A stretch of DNA of 64,000 bases from Seminavis robusta (GCA_903772945.1 CAICTM010000351.1:1-64000); one strand, 5' to 3'; shown: positions 22,801 through 32,925, counted from the first letter of the stretch. Translations and numbers: made by a program. Notes: generated by a model from the letters alone, not told the origin.

Positions 22801-24761
22801 CGGAGTCTGGTGCGTTTCTGTATCCTCACTGTCTTTCACGCAACTCCAACAGAGAAAAGGCCATAATCTCTGTAATGACTCCCGAAATGAAGACGAAGAT
22901 GCAAGAATGCATGGTTCTTCTTCGTGAAGGAAAAGGTGTCATGGGGAAGCTTGCTCGGCAGCATTCTGCAATCGTCCCTCACGACGACCAAGAGGGTGTT
23001 GCCGAGACACCTCCACATGCGCATGCACCTGCAAATGCACCTGCAAAGCCCACAACAGAGTCTGACCGACAGTCCTTCCAACTGCTTTTGTCCCATCAGC
23101 GCATGCCAAAAGCAGGTACCGATGCGGAAGCACAGCTGGAACATGAGATGTTGAATCAGTTCCATGGACAGATGCAAACTCTTCGGTATACCATACAGCA
23201 GAACGGCCACAATCTTGGCATGCCCGAGGCGCAATCTTTCATGGAGCAGCAACGGGACCGGATCTTTGGTGAGCTGGCGACTCTATATTTTGAACGATTG
23301 CAAGGAATTCGCGGCGCTTCCGACAGAGTCGCGAATGGATCCAACGGAGAGAAAGCCGAGGAGGAGACGCCAACTCGTGCTACCGTTCTGAATCAAATGT
23401 ATCGTCTCACGGGTGAATGTAAGATTCCTGCCGTTGTGAGGTTTGTTAATAAATGGCTCGGCGACAGGACAAAGGGGAAAATCTGCATCTTCGCACACCA
23501 CATCTTCATGCTCGACGCCATCGCGAAGGAATGTGGGTTGTCAAACAGTGGGGCGAAGGACGCGGTGAAGTTCATTCGCATTGACGGCAAGACCAATCCA
23601 AAATTCAGACAAGAGCAAATTGATGCATTTCAAAACGACCCTTCCGTTCGCGTTGCGTTATTGGGCATTACCGCTGCTGGGGTGGCCGTAACCCTGACCG
23701 CATCGTCGCAGGTTATCTTTACGGAACTGTTTTGGACACCCGCTATCATGATTCAAGCCGAGGTAAGAGCAAGCATCGTCACTGAACATGTATGTGTCAT
23801 TAGATCGAGGCCGTGTGCTGATCACTGTCACCTTTCGCAGGATCGGTGCCATCGAATTGGCCAACGAGCAAGGGTGCATTGCAAATACTTGGTTGCCAAA
23901 GGAACGCTGGATGATATTCTGTGGCGCCTGGTAGAAAAGAAGTTCGCTGAACTCGGTGAGTTTGTCGAAGGAAAAGAAAAGTTGAAAATGACTGTGCACA
24001 GGGTATTCAAGGACGAAGCAGACCTCCACAGCATCTTTGACCACGAAGAAGACGACGATGACGACGACGATTTGCTGGAACCCGAGCAAGTCGAAAGTTC
24101 AGAGCCTGACGTTTTGCCACTGGATAGCAGTCTCGAGCACGACATCGAGGAGTTCGGGAGGGAGGAGCAGGCGATGCTTCTCTCTGCAAACGGAGACGAC
24201 GATGATGAACCCGACACTGTGCCGGGTGCCCAATCCCTCTTACCAGCAGCCCCAGTAGCGGGCCCAGGCGCTTCCCAAGAGGACGCAATTGCACTCTCTG
24301 ACTCCGACGAGGAGGACGAACCACAATCTGCCAGGGCTGTAGACCTCGAAAACAATCCTTCGTATTTCAATGTCGCAGGAACACTGCCCTCTTGCCGAAT
24401 CTACAGGATGCTTCTTAATGGCTCCACGCTTGGGGTTGAAATTGCCATTTATCAACGTCGAATTGTTGTGTCGAGGAAGCTAAAATCTCGTGTTCGACGC
24501 CTTGGGGAGGATTGCAAGCCTGACGTTGGGGATGTCTTGGTGGCTGTCGACACGGCCGTAATGCCCTATGTGAGCAATCTGGACACTACACTGAAGTATA
24601 TCAAAGGCGTACTTGATCGGCCGAAACCCTCTCTACTGTATTTTGCCGAGGATGCCCAGTTCAAACAACACTACATCAGCGTGCACCCTCCCCAAAGGAA
24701 GAAGTCAAAACCTCAGCCGGCGCCTGTAGATCAAGTTGTGGAACTACTGGATGACGATTGA
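19804..24761 (+). CDS. SNF2-family annealing helicase/remodeller, SMARCAL1/ZRANB3-like
   Basis: Seven exons: 19804-21706, 21794-21814 (21 nt), 21902-21914 (13 nt), 21988-21991 (4 nt), 22091-22779, 22853-23762 and 23841-24761; the sum is exactly 1486 codons plus stop. Residues 1-330 are Gln/His/Ser-rich. An acidic SUMO-interaction-like motif (DDVIELLSDGDDDD) is near residue 345. A region resembling the HARP/substrate-recognition lead-in of SMARCAL1 precedes the ATPase (TLAPFQRGGVEFVL). Walker A VADEMGLGKT is assembled from the three micro-exons. Motif II is ADESH, followed by LLSGTPAL and the SNF2 C-terminal motifs LLGITAAGVAVTLTAS and DRCHRIGQ. Acidic stretches with more SIM-like sequence and a PDZ-like domain (about 1353-1450) precede the C-terminus VVELLDDD. 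The likely role is nuclear ATP-dependent DNA annealing or replication-fork repair. Confidence 0.9.
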
Positions 24762-24915
24762 GCAGTACCAGTATAAGAAAATATGCAACATTATTCTCAT
24801 TATTCTCGATATTACTTTTCTATAGAATGTATTTGTCCAGCCACGGCACTACAACAGCAGCCATAGGCTTTCATTCGACTAAAAGGTCTTCCACCAACCA
24901 CGATCAGTTGCACGG

Positions 24916-26582
24916 CTAGAGACTGTTTGCGAAGGCCACGAGGTCGTCGATTTGCTTGGCAACAGAGCTCTTTGCAGTTCCACCAATGGAGCACTTGCGC
25001 TCAACGCTGACCTCATAGTCCCATACTTTCATCACGTCTTCTTCAAAGCGTGCATCAATCTTCTGCAGTTGCTCCAAAGTCAAGGTGTCAATGCTCACCT
25101 TCGTCTCTTCGGCAAGTCTCACACAGGCACCACTGATGATACGAGCCACCCCAAGGTGCAAACTGTGAGCCCAACGCAGTATCAATTAAAACATCAACCA
25201 ACACCATGCGTGCTTACCTGATGTGATGAGTTTCACGGAAAGGAACACCCTTACGAACCAAGTAGTCCGCCAGATCGGTCGCCAGCATTTCTGGGCAGAG
25301 AGCTTTCAGAAGCATCTCAGGGTTGGGCTTCATTGTGACCATGACACCAGTTGCGATCGCAAGACAATCCTTGACCGTGTCCACAGCTTCAAACAAGGGC
25401 ACTTTATCTTCTTGCAAATCTTTGTTGTAGGCACGAGGCAATCCCTTGAGCGTGGCTGTGAATCCAACTGCACGACCAAGCGCAATCCCTGCTTTTCCAC
25501 GCAGTAGCTCGAGCGCATCTGGGTTTTTCTTTTGGGGCATGAGAGAAGATCCCGTGGCGTAGGCATCATCAATGTCCACTCCCTTGAGAAGATTGGTAAT
25601 AATGACATCTTCGGCAAATTGACTAATGTGTGTCAACAATAGAGTACTCCACATGAGAAATTCGACGACAAAATCACGGTCGCAGACGGAATCGAGTGAG
25701 TTGTGCGTGACACCGTCAAATCCGAGTTCCTTGGCCAAAAATTCTCGATCGACACCAAAGGCGTTTCCTGCCAAAGCACCAGATCCAAGTGGGCATTGAT
25801 TGGCACGTGGGATGATATCTTGCAATCTCTGAGCATCACGCATAATTGGCATCAAATGGCTGAGAATCCAATGTGAAAATCGAATGGGTTGTGCTGGTTG
25901 CAAGTGGGTGTATCCAGCCATGAGAATGTCCTCATGTTTTTTGGCATACTCTGCCCCCGCAACCAATAAGGTAGCAATATCTTTGATAATATCTCGTTCT
26001 GCTTCTACGGTCCACAGACGAGTATCGGTGGCAACTTGATCATTGCGAGAACGTCCGGTGTGGAGCTTTCCACCCGTGGGTCCAATAATTTCTGTCAAGC
26101 GGCGTTCATTGGCGGTGTGAATATCCTCATCACCGGGTTTGAGCTCAAAGGTTCCGTTGGCCCATTCCTCCCTGACTTTTTCAAGGCCTTCGACCAATTG
26201 ATCTTTTTCTTCTTCCGAGATAATTCCAACCTTGCAAATCGCCTTGGCGTAAGCCACAGAACCGCGAATATCCTGATCCCACATTCTATAAAGAAAAATC
26301 AGATTTTTTGTTGTTGGAACTTGTCATGCATCTCGATGGAAATAACTTCCGAATTCAGACGACACGTACCTTTTGTCAAAACCAATGCTCTCGTTGAATT
26401 TTTCCATGATGGGATCAGTTCCTCCCTTGAACCTGCCTCCGGCTCCAAAAAGGCCACCTCGGGCTCCACTTGCTACACAATTTGGGTAGCGAGAGTTACA
26501 TAGTTTGTGGTTAGGAAGATGGCTTCTTTTTGTCATCAATATCCGACTACGTGCAATGATGCTCACCTTGTTCACCGCTCAT
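24916..26582 (-). CDS. ASL: Argininosuccinate lyase
   Basis: Four exons, 26582-26567, 26472-26370, 26285-25218 and 25132-24916, give 467 aa, the usual length. It cleaves argininosuccinate to arginine and fumarate in arginine biosynthesis and the diatom urea cycle. Family signatures are visible: FGAGGRFKGGTDP, the TGRSRNDQVATD segment, AGYTHLQPAQP with the catalytic His, LGSGALAGNAFGVDRE, SLDSVCDRDFV, the signature loop GSSLMPQKKNPD and GVPFRETHHISGA. The last motif is completed only if the final intron uses the acceptor ending ATCATCAG at 25133-25135. The first coding exon holds just 16 nt. No transit peptide is visible, so the enzyme is probably cytosolic. It is convergent with the SNF2 gene at 154 bp. 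Confidence 0.95.
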
Positions 26583-27039
26583 GATCAACGAAAAAGAGAA
26601 GGGTAGGGTAGAAAAGTAAAAATGGATGGAATCGAATCAACACAATCCTCAACTCAAAAGTGAGCTCAATTGTAAAGTCAATGGTTGGAAGGTCGCTTCC
26701 GGGTGGTGATGGCAGGTTGCCTATTTGCAAGTACAAGATGCAACTATTGCAGTTGTCGGAGTCTCTATGTTTCTCAATAGAGTGGTGGCAGTAATATTGT
26801 ATTTTCGATGGCGGCGAGAGATTGTGGGAATACAGATTTCTTGGATCTTTTGATTGACGTCAGAAGCGAGCTTCCGGAAGGCTTCTCAAGCTTAGAGTTA
26901 AGGATCTTCAGCCTGAAATATCCGCTGCGTCGATCGATCAGACGATCCATGGTTGGCTTTTGGGTTGTGCAGGTTGTTCAGTGCACTTGACCATGACAAT
27001 CCAATCCAATCCAATCCAATCCTCGCTGGCATACTGAGA
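26583..27039. promoter_or_regulatory. Divergent promoter region with CCAAT array
   Basis: This separates the starts of argininosuccinate lyase (minus) and the plastid-type methyltransferase (plus). Four tandem CCAAT units at 27001-27020 end 19 bp before the methyltransferase ATG; being so close, they may be in the 5' UTR rather than upstream of transcription start. No other gene is seen. Confidence 0.45.
27001..27020. repeat. (CCAAT)4 pentanucleotide array
   Basis: Four perfect CCAAT units with a partial unit on each side, just ahead of the start codon at 27040. Confidence 0.85.
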
Positions 27040-28908
27040 ATGGCACAATGGTTCTGTCTTTTATCTCTGGCGCTATTGTCCAGTGGGACGGGATTTGTTG
27101 GAGTTACCCGTCCTTCAGTACGACGACGGATCCGTTTGTCCAATCATCAGAGTGATGCATCGTCGTCATTGCAGGAAGCCTACCAGGAAGCGCGTGAGAT
27201 CAGGACACTGCAAGGTCACGAATCTGCCCTTTTGCGTTACCAGCAAATTTTGAAGGACAACCCTGACGATTGGACTGCTGGGACGCGTATTGCAGCAGCA
27301 CAGAGCTCGCCTCGGAGACAGGATCTAGCTTGCAATGCCACATTAGACGATGTCATGTCCAACAAGTCGGAGATCCAGCTACTGCAAAAAATGCTGAGCG
27401 AGCACAACTATACACACCAACGTATCTGTGATTTCTTTGGCATAAAAACTAAGCACGAAGATCCAACATCGTCATGGTATTGTTCTTGTGAAGGGGGTCC
27501 TCTGTTTCTAACCCCAGCAACCCCGGGGTCTGTCTCAAAGTACAATCATCCATTGGCGGCACACCAAAATCAGAAACAACAAGTTCCTTCTGCAGTAGCT
27601 TGCCTTATAACCTTATTCTTGCTCAGCTTGGCTGTTCCCAAGAAACTGCTAGAAGCCTCAATCGGTGAAGAGTCCATGCAACGAATGCAAAAAGTGGGAT
27701 GGGTCTATCCCTGCGAAATCAACTCAGAGTTGATGGTTCCATACGTCCATGTCTTTCCAGTGGACTTCGTGAGCCCAATCGCCACCGTCGGGAGGAGAAA
27801 GACATTGTGGTTCGTCACGGATTTGCATCCACGAGTCCTCTCCGCGACAACTGTGGGCACTGGCACGGATAAGGGCAATGCGGTCATGTACATTGGACCC
27901 GATTCGCTAGCATTGGCACAACACTTTGATCCTTATTCATACTTGTCACAGAGGAATTGTTACAGTGATACGACGTCACCACCCACCATACTAAATGGAC
28001 TAGATCTTTGTACGGGAAGTGGCATTCAGGCCCTTGCAGCTATAACGCAATGGAAACTGAAGCTAGAGTCATCGTCGGCAACCTCCTCTCGCCACCAAAC
28101 CAGGCTCCACATGACGGCCGTCGACATCAATCCACGAGCACTTCGTTTCACTCTCTTCAATGCCATTCTCAACGGATTGGAGCATCATATACAGCTTGTA
28201 CAGGCTGATCTCGTCTCGGGGAGCATCATTGTTGGCAAAACCCACGATCAACAGAATTTGGAGGACTACTTTCGGGAAGGGAACCGCAAGTATCAACTCA
28301 TTCTGGCAAATCCTCCGTTTCTCCCAGTGCCTCCTCCGCCAAGTGATGCCCACAAATCTTCGTCAGAAATGGTGGATGCAATAGACCAACGGTATGGTTT
28401 GTTCTCTTCTGGGGGGGCCTCGGGAGAAGTCGTCCTGCAACGAATAATAGAAGTTGCCAGTCGACACTTGGAGGTGGATGGGGTCGCGGGGGTTGTGTCG
28501 GAATTCTTTCTGCAAAGTCAAGACCCACACTACGAACGTTTCTCCAAATGGTGGACGGGTGTGCAATCATCATCATCCAAGGCACCAGGTCGAGCTGTAC
28601 TTTTTGTCAATGAAAACCCCATTACAGCACAGGCCTACGCAGAAAGAAGGGCAGACAATCCACAAGAAGCAGAGGTTTGGATGGACCACTTAAAGTCACT
28701 GAATGTTACAACGGCATCGCCTGGGATGCTCTATACCCAAAAGCAACCACCACCAGCGGCCATGCATCGCGATCTGGACTTGATGATTGTGAAGGTACCC
28801 AAGACAAGTCAGGGCTCTGTTTGGACGCCCTCCAACTATGATGCAACTCAGTACACGCAGCTCACTACTCGAAAAATATTTGACTGGCCTTTGAATGGAG
28901 ACCGGTGA
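27040..28908 (+). CDS. Class I SAM-dependent methyltransferase, probably plastid-targeted
   Basis: This is a 622-aa intronless frame starting at ATG 27040. The first 23 residues form a signal peptide (FCLLSLALLSSG) followed directly by TGFVG and an Arg/Ser-rich stretch, the ASAFAP-like bipartite plastid presequence of diatoms. The C-terminal half has a Rossmann methyltransferase fold: motif I LDLCTGSGIQALAA (about 318-331), an acidic loop VDINPRAL, and the catalytic-type ANPPFLPVPPPP (about 423) characteristic of HemK/MTS N- or RNA-methyltransferases. The N-terminal ~250 residues are family-specific and carry Cys in YCSCEGG. The (D/N)PPF motif implies methylation of an amide or exocyclic amino group, for instance of a ribosomal or release-factor Gln or of rRNA. 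The substrate is not determinable. Confidence 0.85.
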   Translation: MAQWFCLLSLALLSSGTGFVGVTRPSVRRRIRLSNHQSDASSSLQEAYQEAREIRTLQGHESALLRYQQILKDNPDDWTAGTRIAAAQSSPRRQDLACNATLDDVMSNKSEIQLLQKMLSEHNYTHQRICDFFGIKTKHEDPTSSWYCSCEGGPLFLTPATPGSVSKYNHPLAAHQNQKQQVPSAVACLITLFLLSLAVPKKLLEASIGEESMQRMQKVGWVYPCEINSELMVPYVHVFPVDFVSPIATVGRRKTLWFVTDLHPRVLSATTVGTGTDKGNAVMYIGPDSLALAQHFDPYSYLSQRNCYSDTTSPPTILNGLDLCTGSGIQALAAITQWKLKLESSSATSSRHQTRLHMTAVDINPRALRFTLFNAILNGLEHHIQLVQADLVSGSIIVGKTHDQQNLEDYFREGNRKYQLILANPPFLPVPPPPSDAHKSSSEMVDAIDQRYGLFSSGGASGEVVLQRIIEVASRHLEVDGVAGVVSEFFLQSQDPHYERFSKWWTGVQSSSSKAPGRAVLFVNENPITAQAYAERRADNPQEAEVWMDHLKSLNVTTASPGMLYTQKQPPPAAMHRDLDLMIVKVPKTSQGSVWTPSNYDATQYTQLTTRKIFDWPLNGDR

Positions 28909-29379
28909 CTAATTTGTCAAACCAATACTACTAGGGAAGATGTGCGTGATTTGACGTCTAAGGCGCTCAGCCCATGTAGATGTTTGCATGACATGCAGTT
29001 CAGTGCTCCTTACTTCTTAAAAGCAAACCTGCAGGGTCAATCATCCATAATGGAACGAGCTTCCTCCTACATGGTACACATCTTTGACTGCCCTCAAAAG
29101 AGCCAAATCTCTTGCATGTTACACTTGTAGAATTTCCTGCATTAACTGGGAAATCGAACCGTCATGGTTCTCGATGCAGTTTTCCCCCATGAACTTCACG
29201 ATCATCCGCAGCTTCGGGTGTGAGTGTGCCTTTCCTCAAGAATAGTGTGGGCGTGGAATCAGCAAGGGCCCGAAGGAAATCGTCTAAGACAGGAGGACAT
29301 AGAACTTGGTTCCCTGTTCCCGGACCCAATCAACAGCATGGAGTACTTCCACAAGAGGAGTTGATTCGATTCACTGAAC
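28909..29379. other. Gap between convergent genes, with coding-like minus-strand segments
   Basis: This is the 3' flank of the methyltransferase and of the RING gene. The minus strand from about 29235 to 29119 is open and protein-like (HPKLRMIVKFMGENCIEN, stop TAA at 29119-29121), and a second open stretch lies at about 29290-29355 in another frame. They may be exons of an unmodelled gene or an extended end of the RING gene. Confidence 0.35.
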
Positions 29380-30153
29380 TTAGGCTGGTGGGGTATTGTC
29401 CTCGTCGCTGTCGTTATTCTCGCCAATCCGATGACTATTGGCGGATTCTGTTGTTGACGCAGATGAAGACGTCTCAGTTGCTTGTGCCGTGTCTTCGGCA
29501 CCAACTTGATCGGTGTTGTTGCCGTCATTGGATGCCCTGAATTGAAGGACCATTGGAGGAATAAGAAACTCCTTGCGGCACATGGGGCACTCGTACCGCT
29601 GCAGAAGCCATTGGTAGACGCACTCCCTGTGAAAGACGTGGGGGCAGTTGGGGTTGTTCGACTTGGACACGAGATCTCCCTCTCGGAAATGAGATAGGCA
29701 AATGGAACATTCGCCATCACGGATGCTGCCGTTCATCGATACAAGGATTTCGCCATTCTCGACATCTTGGCTCTCTGGATCTTGTGTAGTCTGCAAAGTG
29801 TCTGCCATTGTGCCATCATCGCCATCTTTCTCGCCATCTTCCTGCAAGTTCTGGTGTTCCTGATGATCAGTGGTCCTTTGAGCTTCTTCTTCTATTCTCC
29901 AAGGGTAAGATTGCAAGGTTTGATCAAGAAACATTATTCGCAACTCTTCGCTGCTGAGTTTCCTGACGGTAAGTTGACGGTCTCGATGAATGTGACGTCT
30001 CATGTGTCGAATAATGCTCGTTCTAAAGCACACTGCCATCATTGTTCCGAGGAACAGAATGACAAACCAAAGGGCGATTTGCCATGAGGAATATCCATCC
30101 AGCTCACTGCTGCCCGAAGCCTGCGGGCTTTCCATGGTTTCGTTGTAGGGCAT
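29380..30153 (-). CDS. Membrane-anchored RING-H2 E3 ubiquitin ligase
   Basis: This 257-aa intronless frame begins with ATG (MPYNETMES) and has a single N-terminal membrane span (WQIALWFVILFLGTMMAVCF) followed by a His/Arg-rich cytosolic face. A Gln/Glu/Asp-rich linker leads to the RING-H2 domain: CSICLSHFREGD, then NCPHVFHRECVYQWLLQRYECPMC, supplying the C3H2C3 zinc ligands with the conserved Pro-x-Cys and Trp of E2-binding RINGs. The acidic Ser/Thr-rich tail is disordered. Such proteins (ATL, RNF13 and TMEM-RING types) transfer ubiquitin to membrane or endosomal substrates. The target is unknown. It is followed on the same strand, upstream, by the dual-specificity phosphatase. Confidence 0.9.
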   Translation of the reverse strand: MPYNETMESPQASGSSELDGYSSWQIALWFVILFLGTMMAVCFRTSIIRHMRRHIHRDRQLTVRKLSSEELRIMFLDQTLQSYPWRIEEEAQRTTDHQEHQNLQEDGEKDGDDGTMADTLQTTQDPESQDVENGEILVSMNGSIRDGECSICLSHFREGDLVSKSNNPNCPHVFHRECVYQWLLQRYECPMCRKEFLIPPMVLQFRASNDGNNTDQVGAEDTAQATETSSSASTTESANSHRIGENNDSDEDNTPPA

Positions 30154-30604
30154 GGTCAATATCGTATTTTAAGTCTCGCTACCACAGTGGAAATGCAACA
30201 CCAATAACTTCTGTCGCCTTCATCATCTTCTGCTCATCACGTTTGTGTTCCATGTTCCATTGCATCATTGCTTCGTCAGCAGCAAAAAAGCCAGCGAAGC
30301 CCTTTTAGCATACACGGACCGGTAAATGTGAACCTTGGCGTTGGCCTCCACAGCTCTGCAACTCCCTCCTCTTGGCCCACACGAACATATGGTGCCTTAT
30401 CCAAGGACCGACAGAGGCTCAATCTCTACCATAACACTGGGACACGATCTCGGCCCCTCGCGTAGCTACTACGCCAACAGAAGGAGATCCATTAACGGAA
30501 GATGAAGCGAAAGAAGGATCAGACTTATGGCGGGCCAGAAGGAGCCCCCCGAGGGGGTTGCGTTCGGCCATGTATACAGTACCATACACAATTGACTCTA
30601 TCGT
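30154..30604. other. Intergenic region
   Basis: This is upstream of the RING gene and downstream of the phosphatase, both minus strand. It has a G/C hairpin-like sequence near 30544-30557 (CCCCCC-GA-GGGGG). No gene is supported. Confidence 0.5.
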
Positions 30605-31201
30605 CTAGCTAGGTCTATTAGTAGACCCTGGCACTTGCAGCTTCAATGTTTTCTCAAATGCTCGAAGCTGATCTTGAAACCCGCCGTTAGGAGACACACA
30701 GGGTCTCCTCCTTCTGACTCTGGCAAGTGCTTCATCATACTGAATTCCTTGCGAATGCATCACATAAGCGACAACCGTGGCACCTGACCGGGATATACCG
30801 GACACACAATGTACCAGAATACCCGAGTTATCATTTTTGGCCTGGTCAAGAAATTCAAACGCTGACTTCCAGTGTTGTTTCAAATCCTCCGAGGGATCAT
30901 CATCGACATCGATTTGCTGGTATTGAATGCCTTCATGGTGCGTCATTCGTTCCATGTGAGTGGCGACCGTCAGAATACGGCGGATACCGTGCTGGAGCAG
31001 CCAATCCCGATCCAATGTACTTCCTTCTCCACCCAACCATAACAAGCCGTCCATGATTTCACTGGGTTCCTCCCATTTCAGTTTCCGGGTCACTTTCATA
31101 TCCAGGTCAAAGGCAGAGTCGTAACATGGGGGACAGATGGGAAACGCTTTGTACTTGGAGGGTACCTGAAATAAAGCGTCACAGAGAGTACAGCGTGTCA
31201 T
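30605..31201 (-). CDS. Dual-specificity protein phosphatase
   Basis: This 198-aa intronless frame starts at ATG 31201. The DSP domain has the phosphocysteine signature HCVSGISRSGATVVAYVM (CX5R loop with Cys and Arg present), the general-acid Asp region (VDDDPSEDLKQHW) and the recognition segment GLLWLGGEGSTLD. The C-terminal ARVRRRRPCVSPNGGFQDQL helix is typical of MKP-like atypical DSPs. The N-terminus has two CxxC pairs (CTLCDALF, CPPC) that look like a small zinc-binding knuckle, which is unusual for DSPs and may mediate targeting. Predicted role: dephosphorylation of Ser/Thr/Tyr residues, such as those of MAP kinases, in the cytosol or nucleus. Confidence 0.92.
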   Translation of the reverse strand: MTRCTLCDALFQVPSKYKAFPICPPCYDSAFDLDMKVTRKLKWEEPSEIMDGLLWLGGEGSTLDRDWLLQHGIRRILTVATHMERMTHHEGIQYQQIDVDDDPSEDLKQHWKSAFEFLDQAKNDNSGILVHCVSGISRSGATVVAYVMHSQGIQYDEALARVRRRRPCVSPNGGFQDQLRAFEKTLKLQVPGSTNRPS

Positions 31202-31512
31202 GGCGTTGTTGTTTGGGGACTATATAGCTGTTGTTGTGGCTCAACAGTGGCAACGAAGTCGGAACTTTGAAATACGTGGATCCAAGTTTGACCTCTGCAA
31301 GCCATTGAAGCGGTAATTACACCCATACAGTCCCGTACCGGTACGGTACGCACGGTGCGGCACGTGCTCCCAAGACACAGGCTGTACTAGCTAGTATCCG
31401 CGACAAAAACCAAGACACTTCTCGTGTCATTTTTTTGGCCTCCAACCTGCATTGGAGCAGAAGCAGCAGACACAAAATTAAAGTAACACAGCAAAGTATT
31501 CGTAGTAGCGCC
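31202..31512. promoter_or_regulatory. Divergent intergenic region
   Basis: This lies between the starts of the phosphatase (minus) and the secreted Gly/Ser-rich protein (plus). It includes a GTACCGGTACGGTAC palindromic cluster near 31335-31349. No gene is seen. Confidence 0.4.
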
Positions 31513-32322
31513 ATGATGGAAAGAAAGCCCACTTCTCTCGCCGCCGTGTTGCTATTCCTGTTGATTTGTTCTCATGGACAAGCCGACGCTGCGAAATGTG
31601 AAGGACTCTACGCTGCCAGTTATGATGCGACGGCAATGCCCTTGACATGTGGACCCTTTGCTGGAGATCCAACGCTGCACGCGATTGTGTATGGCTGCAA
31701 GAATCTCAACCAGGGCGACACGCCCGAAACAGGATCCACGGTACAGACATTCACCCAGATTTGTACTGCCGAGATTGCCAGTGACACCAACTACACGTGC
31801 TATGAGTTGGCGGCCGACACCGATTATACCGCATTTGAAGCTGCCGTCGCTGCCAATGACGTGTCATCATGCTCTGGCGAAGACGAACCGGAAGCACCCA
31901 TTTATAGGTACCTTCAGACCACTGCCGAGTACACCTTTTCCGGCGAAGCAGGCGGTCAAAGCACAGCAGGACCCGCCGATGCCACATTCCGCACGGACTT
32001 TGCTGCCGAAGCCTACTACGTCGTCACGGTCAAAGAAGGCGAAGCTCTGCAATATAACGATCCCACGGATGCAGCTCCAATGGGAGATCACAGTGATAAT
32101 GGTGGCAATACTACTGACTCTGGATCCGATGGCGGAGATGGTGAGGGAAGTAGCGGCAGCGGTGGAGATAGTGATGGAAGTAGCGGTGGCGATGGTGAGG
32201 GAAGTAGCGGTGGCGGCGAGAGCGATGTTAAGGAAAGCTCCGCGGGGGTGCAACTTGGAGGTATGACAACAATTTTCTATTTGACATTGCTTGGTTGGGT
32301 GATCACCAGCAAGAACAACTAG
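31513..32322 (+). CDS. Secreted Gly/Ser-rich protein with C-terminal hydrophobic tail
   Basis: This is a 269-aa frame from ATG 31513. A signal peptide (LAAVLLFLLICSHGQADA) is followed by a cysteine-containing domain (KCEGLYAASYDATA, and YTCYELAADTDYTAF) of no family I recognise. A low-complexity Gly/Ser/Asp region of about 50 residues (GSSGSGGDSDGSSGGDGEG) comes next. The C-terminus is a hydrophobic segment (MTTIFYLTLLGWVI) with only a short polar end, the pattern of a GPI-anchor signal or a single membrane anchor. I infer a cell-surface or frustule/mucilage-associated protein. It shows no membrane receptor or enzyme signature. Convergent with the ankyrin-like gene. Confidence 0.75.
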   Translation: MMERKPTSLAAVLLFLLICSHGQADAAKCEGLYAASYDATAMPLTCGPFAGDPTLHAIVYGCKNLNQGDTPETGSTVQTFTQICTAEIASDTNYTCYELAADTDYTAFEAAVAANDVSSCSGEDEPEAPIYRYLQTTAEYTFSGEAGGQSTAGPADATFRTDFAAEAYYVVTVKEGEALQYNDPTDAAPMGDHSDNGGNTTDSGSDGGDGEGSSGSGGDSDGSSGGDGEGSSGGGESDVKESSAGVQLGGMTTIFYLTLLGWVITSKNN

Positions 32323-32925
32323 CTGTATTTGCTGGAACTCGGAAACGTGTCCTGTGACGGTGCCGAAACTTTGATACCAGCGAGTCCAGTCAAAACCATT
32401 TTAAGCAGTAACGACGCTGGCTGTCTACATGTAGATGAATCCACCAACCTGTTTTGAATCTTTCCGAAATAGTTCTCGAGCGACAAATCGCAAGAATTCT
32501 TCGTGTTGTTGCAACGAGGCCCCATCGTACCGGTAGAACCGTAGCTAGATAGATGTTGCTGTTGGTACCGGTATCTTTATCCGAGTCCCTTTGGTTCCAG
32601 GGCAAGAACCTCTTTGTGCTGTATCTTTACCGTTGTCGCCCATAGGTTCAAGTCTTATCGAAACAAAACTAATTCAATTCTTGGTTTCGCAGGTGACTAT
32701 GGCAAAGAGTGTTGACTTGAATCAGGATTTGGGGCCTCTGGCCGAGAGCCACGGTGATCGACGTGGCCGGAACGTGTATCGGTACGAGTTGCTTCTACTG
32801 TTCTGAGCGGTGGATGCATGCAACCACATCACAATAAGCCAATAGCTAGCTAGCTGAGGTAAGGGGAACATGAGCAACTGTCCTACTTTCGATTCAATTT
32901 CTAACCTTACCACACATGATGTTTG
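32323..32925. other. Gap between convergent genes
   Basis: No gene is supported. It carries a GGTACCGGTAT motif near 32564 and a CTAGCTAGCTAG run near 32848. A 35-codon ATG frame at 32699 has no support beyond its start. Confidence 0.5.

Noticed and set aside
25133-25217. Argininosuccinate lyase last intron ending at the CTCACAG near 25163
   Set aside because: That acceptor would insert extra residues into HHISGA; the acceptor ending ATCATCAG restores the exact family motif.
29140-29160. TTCGA-type sequences reminiscent of a tRNA T-loop
   Set aside because: No matching acceptor, D or anticodon stems could be built around any such site in the window.
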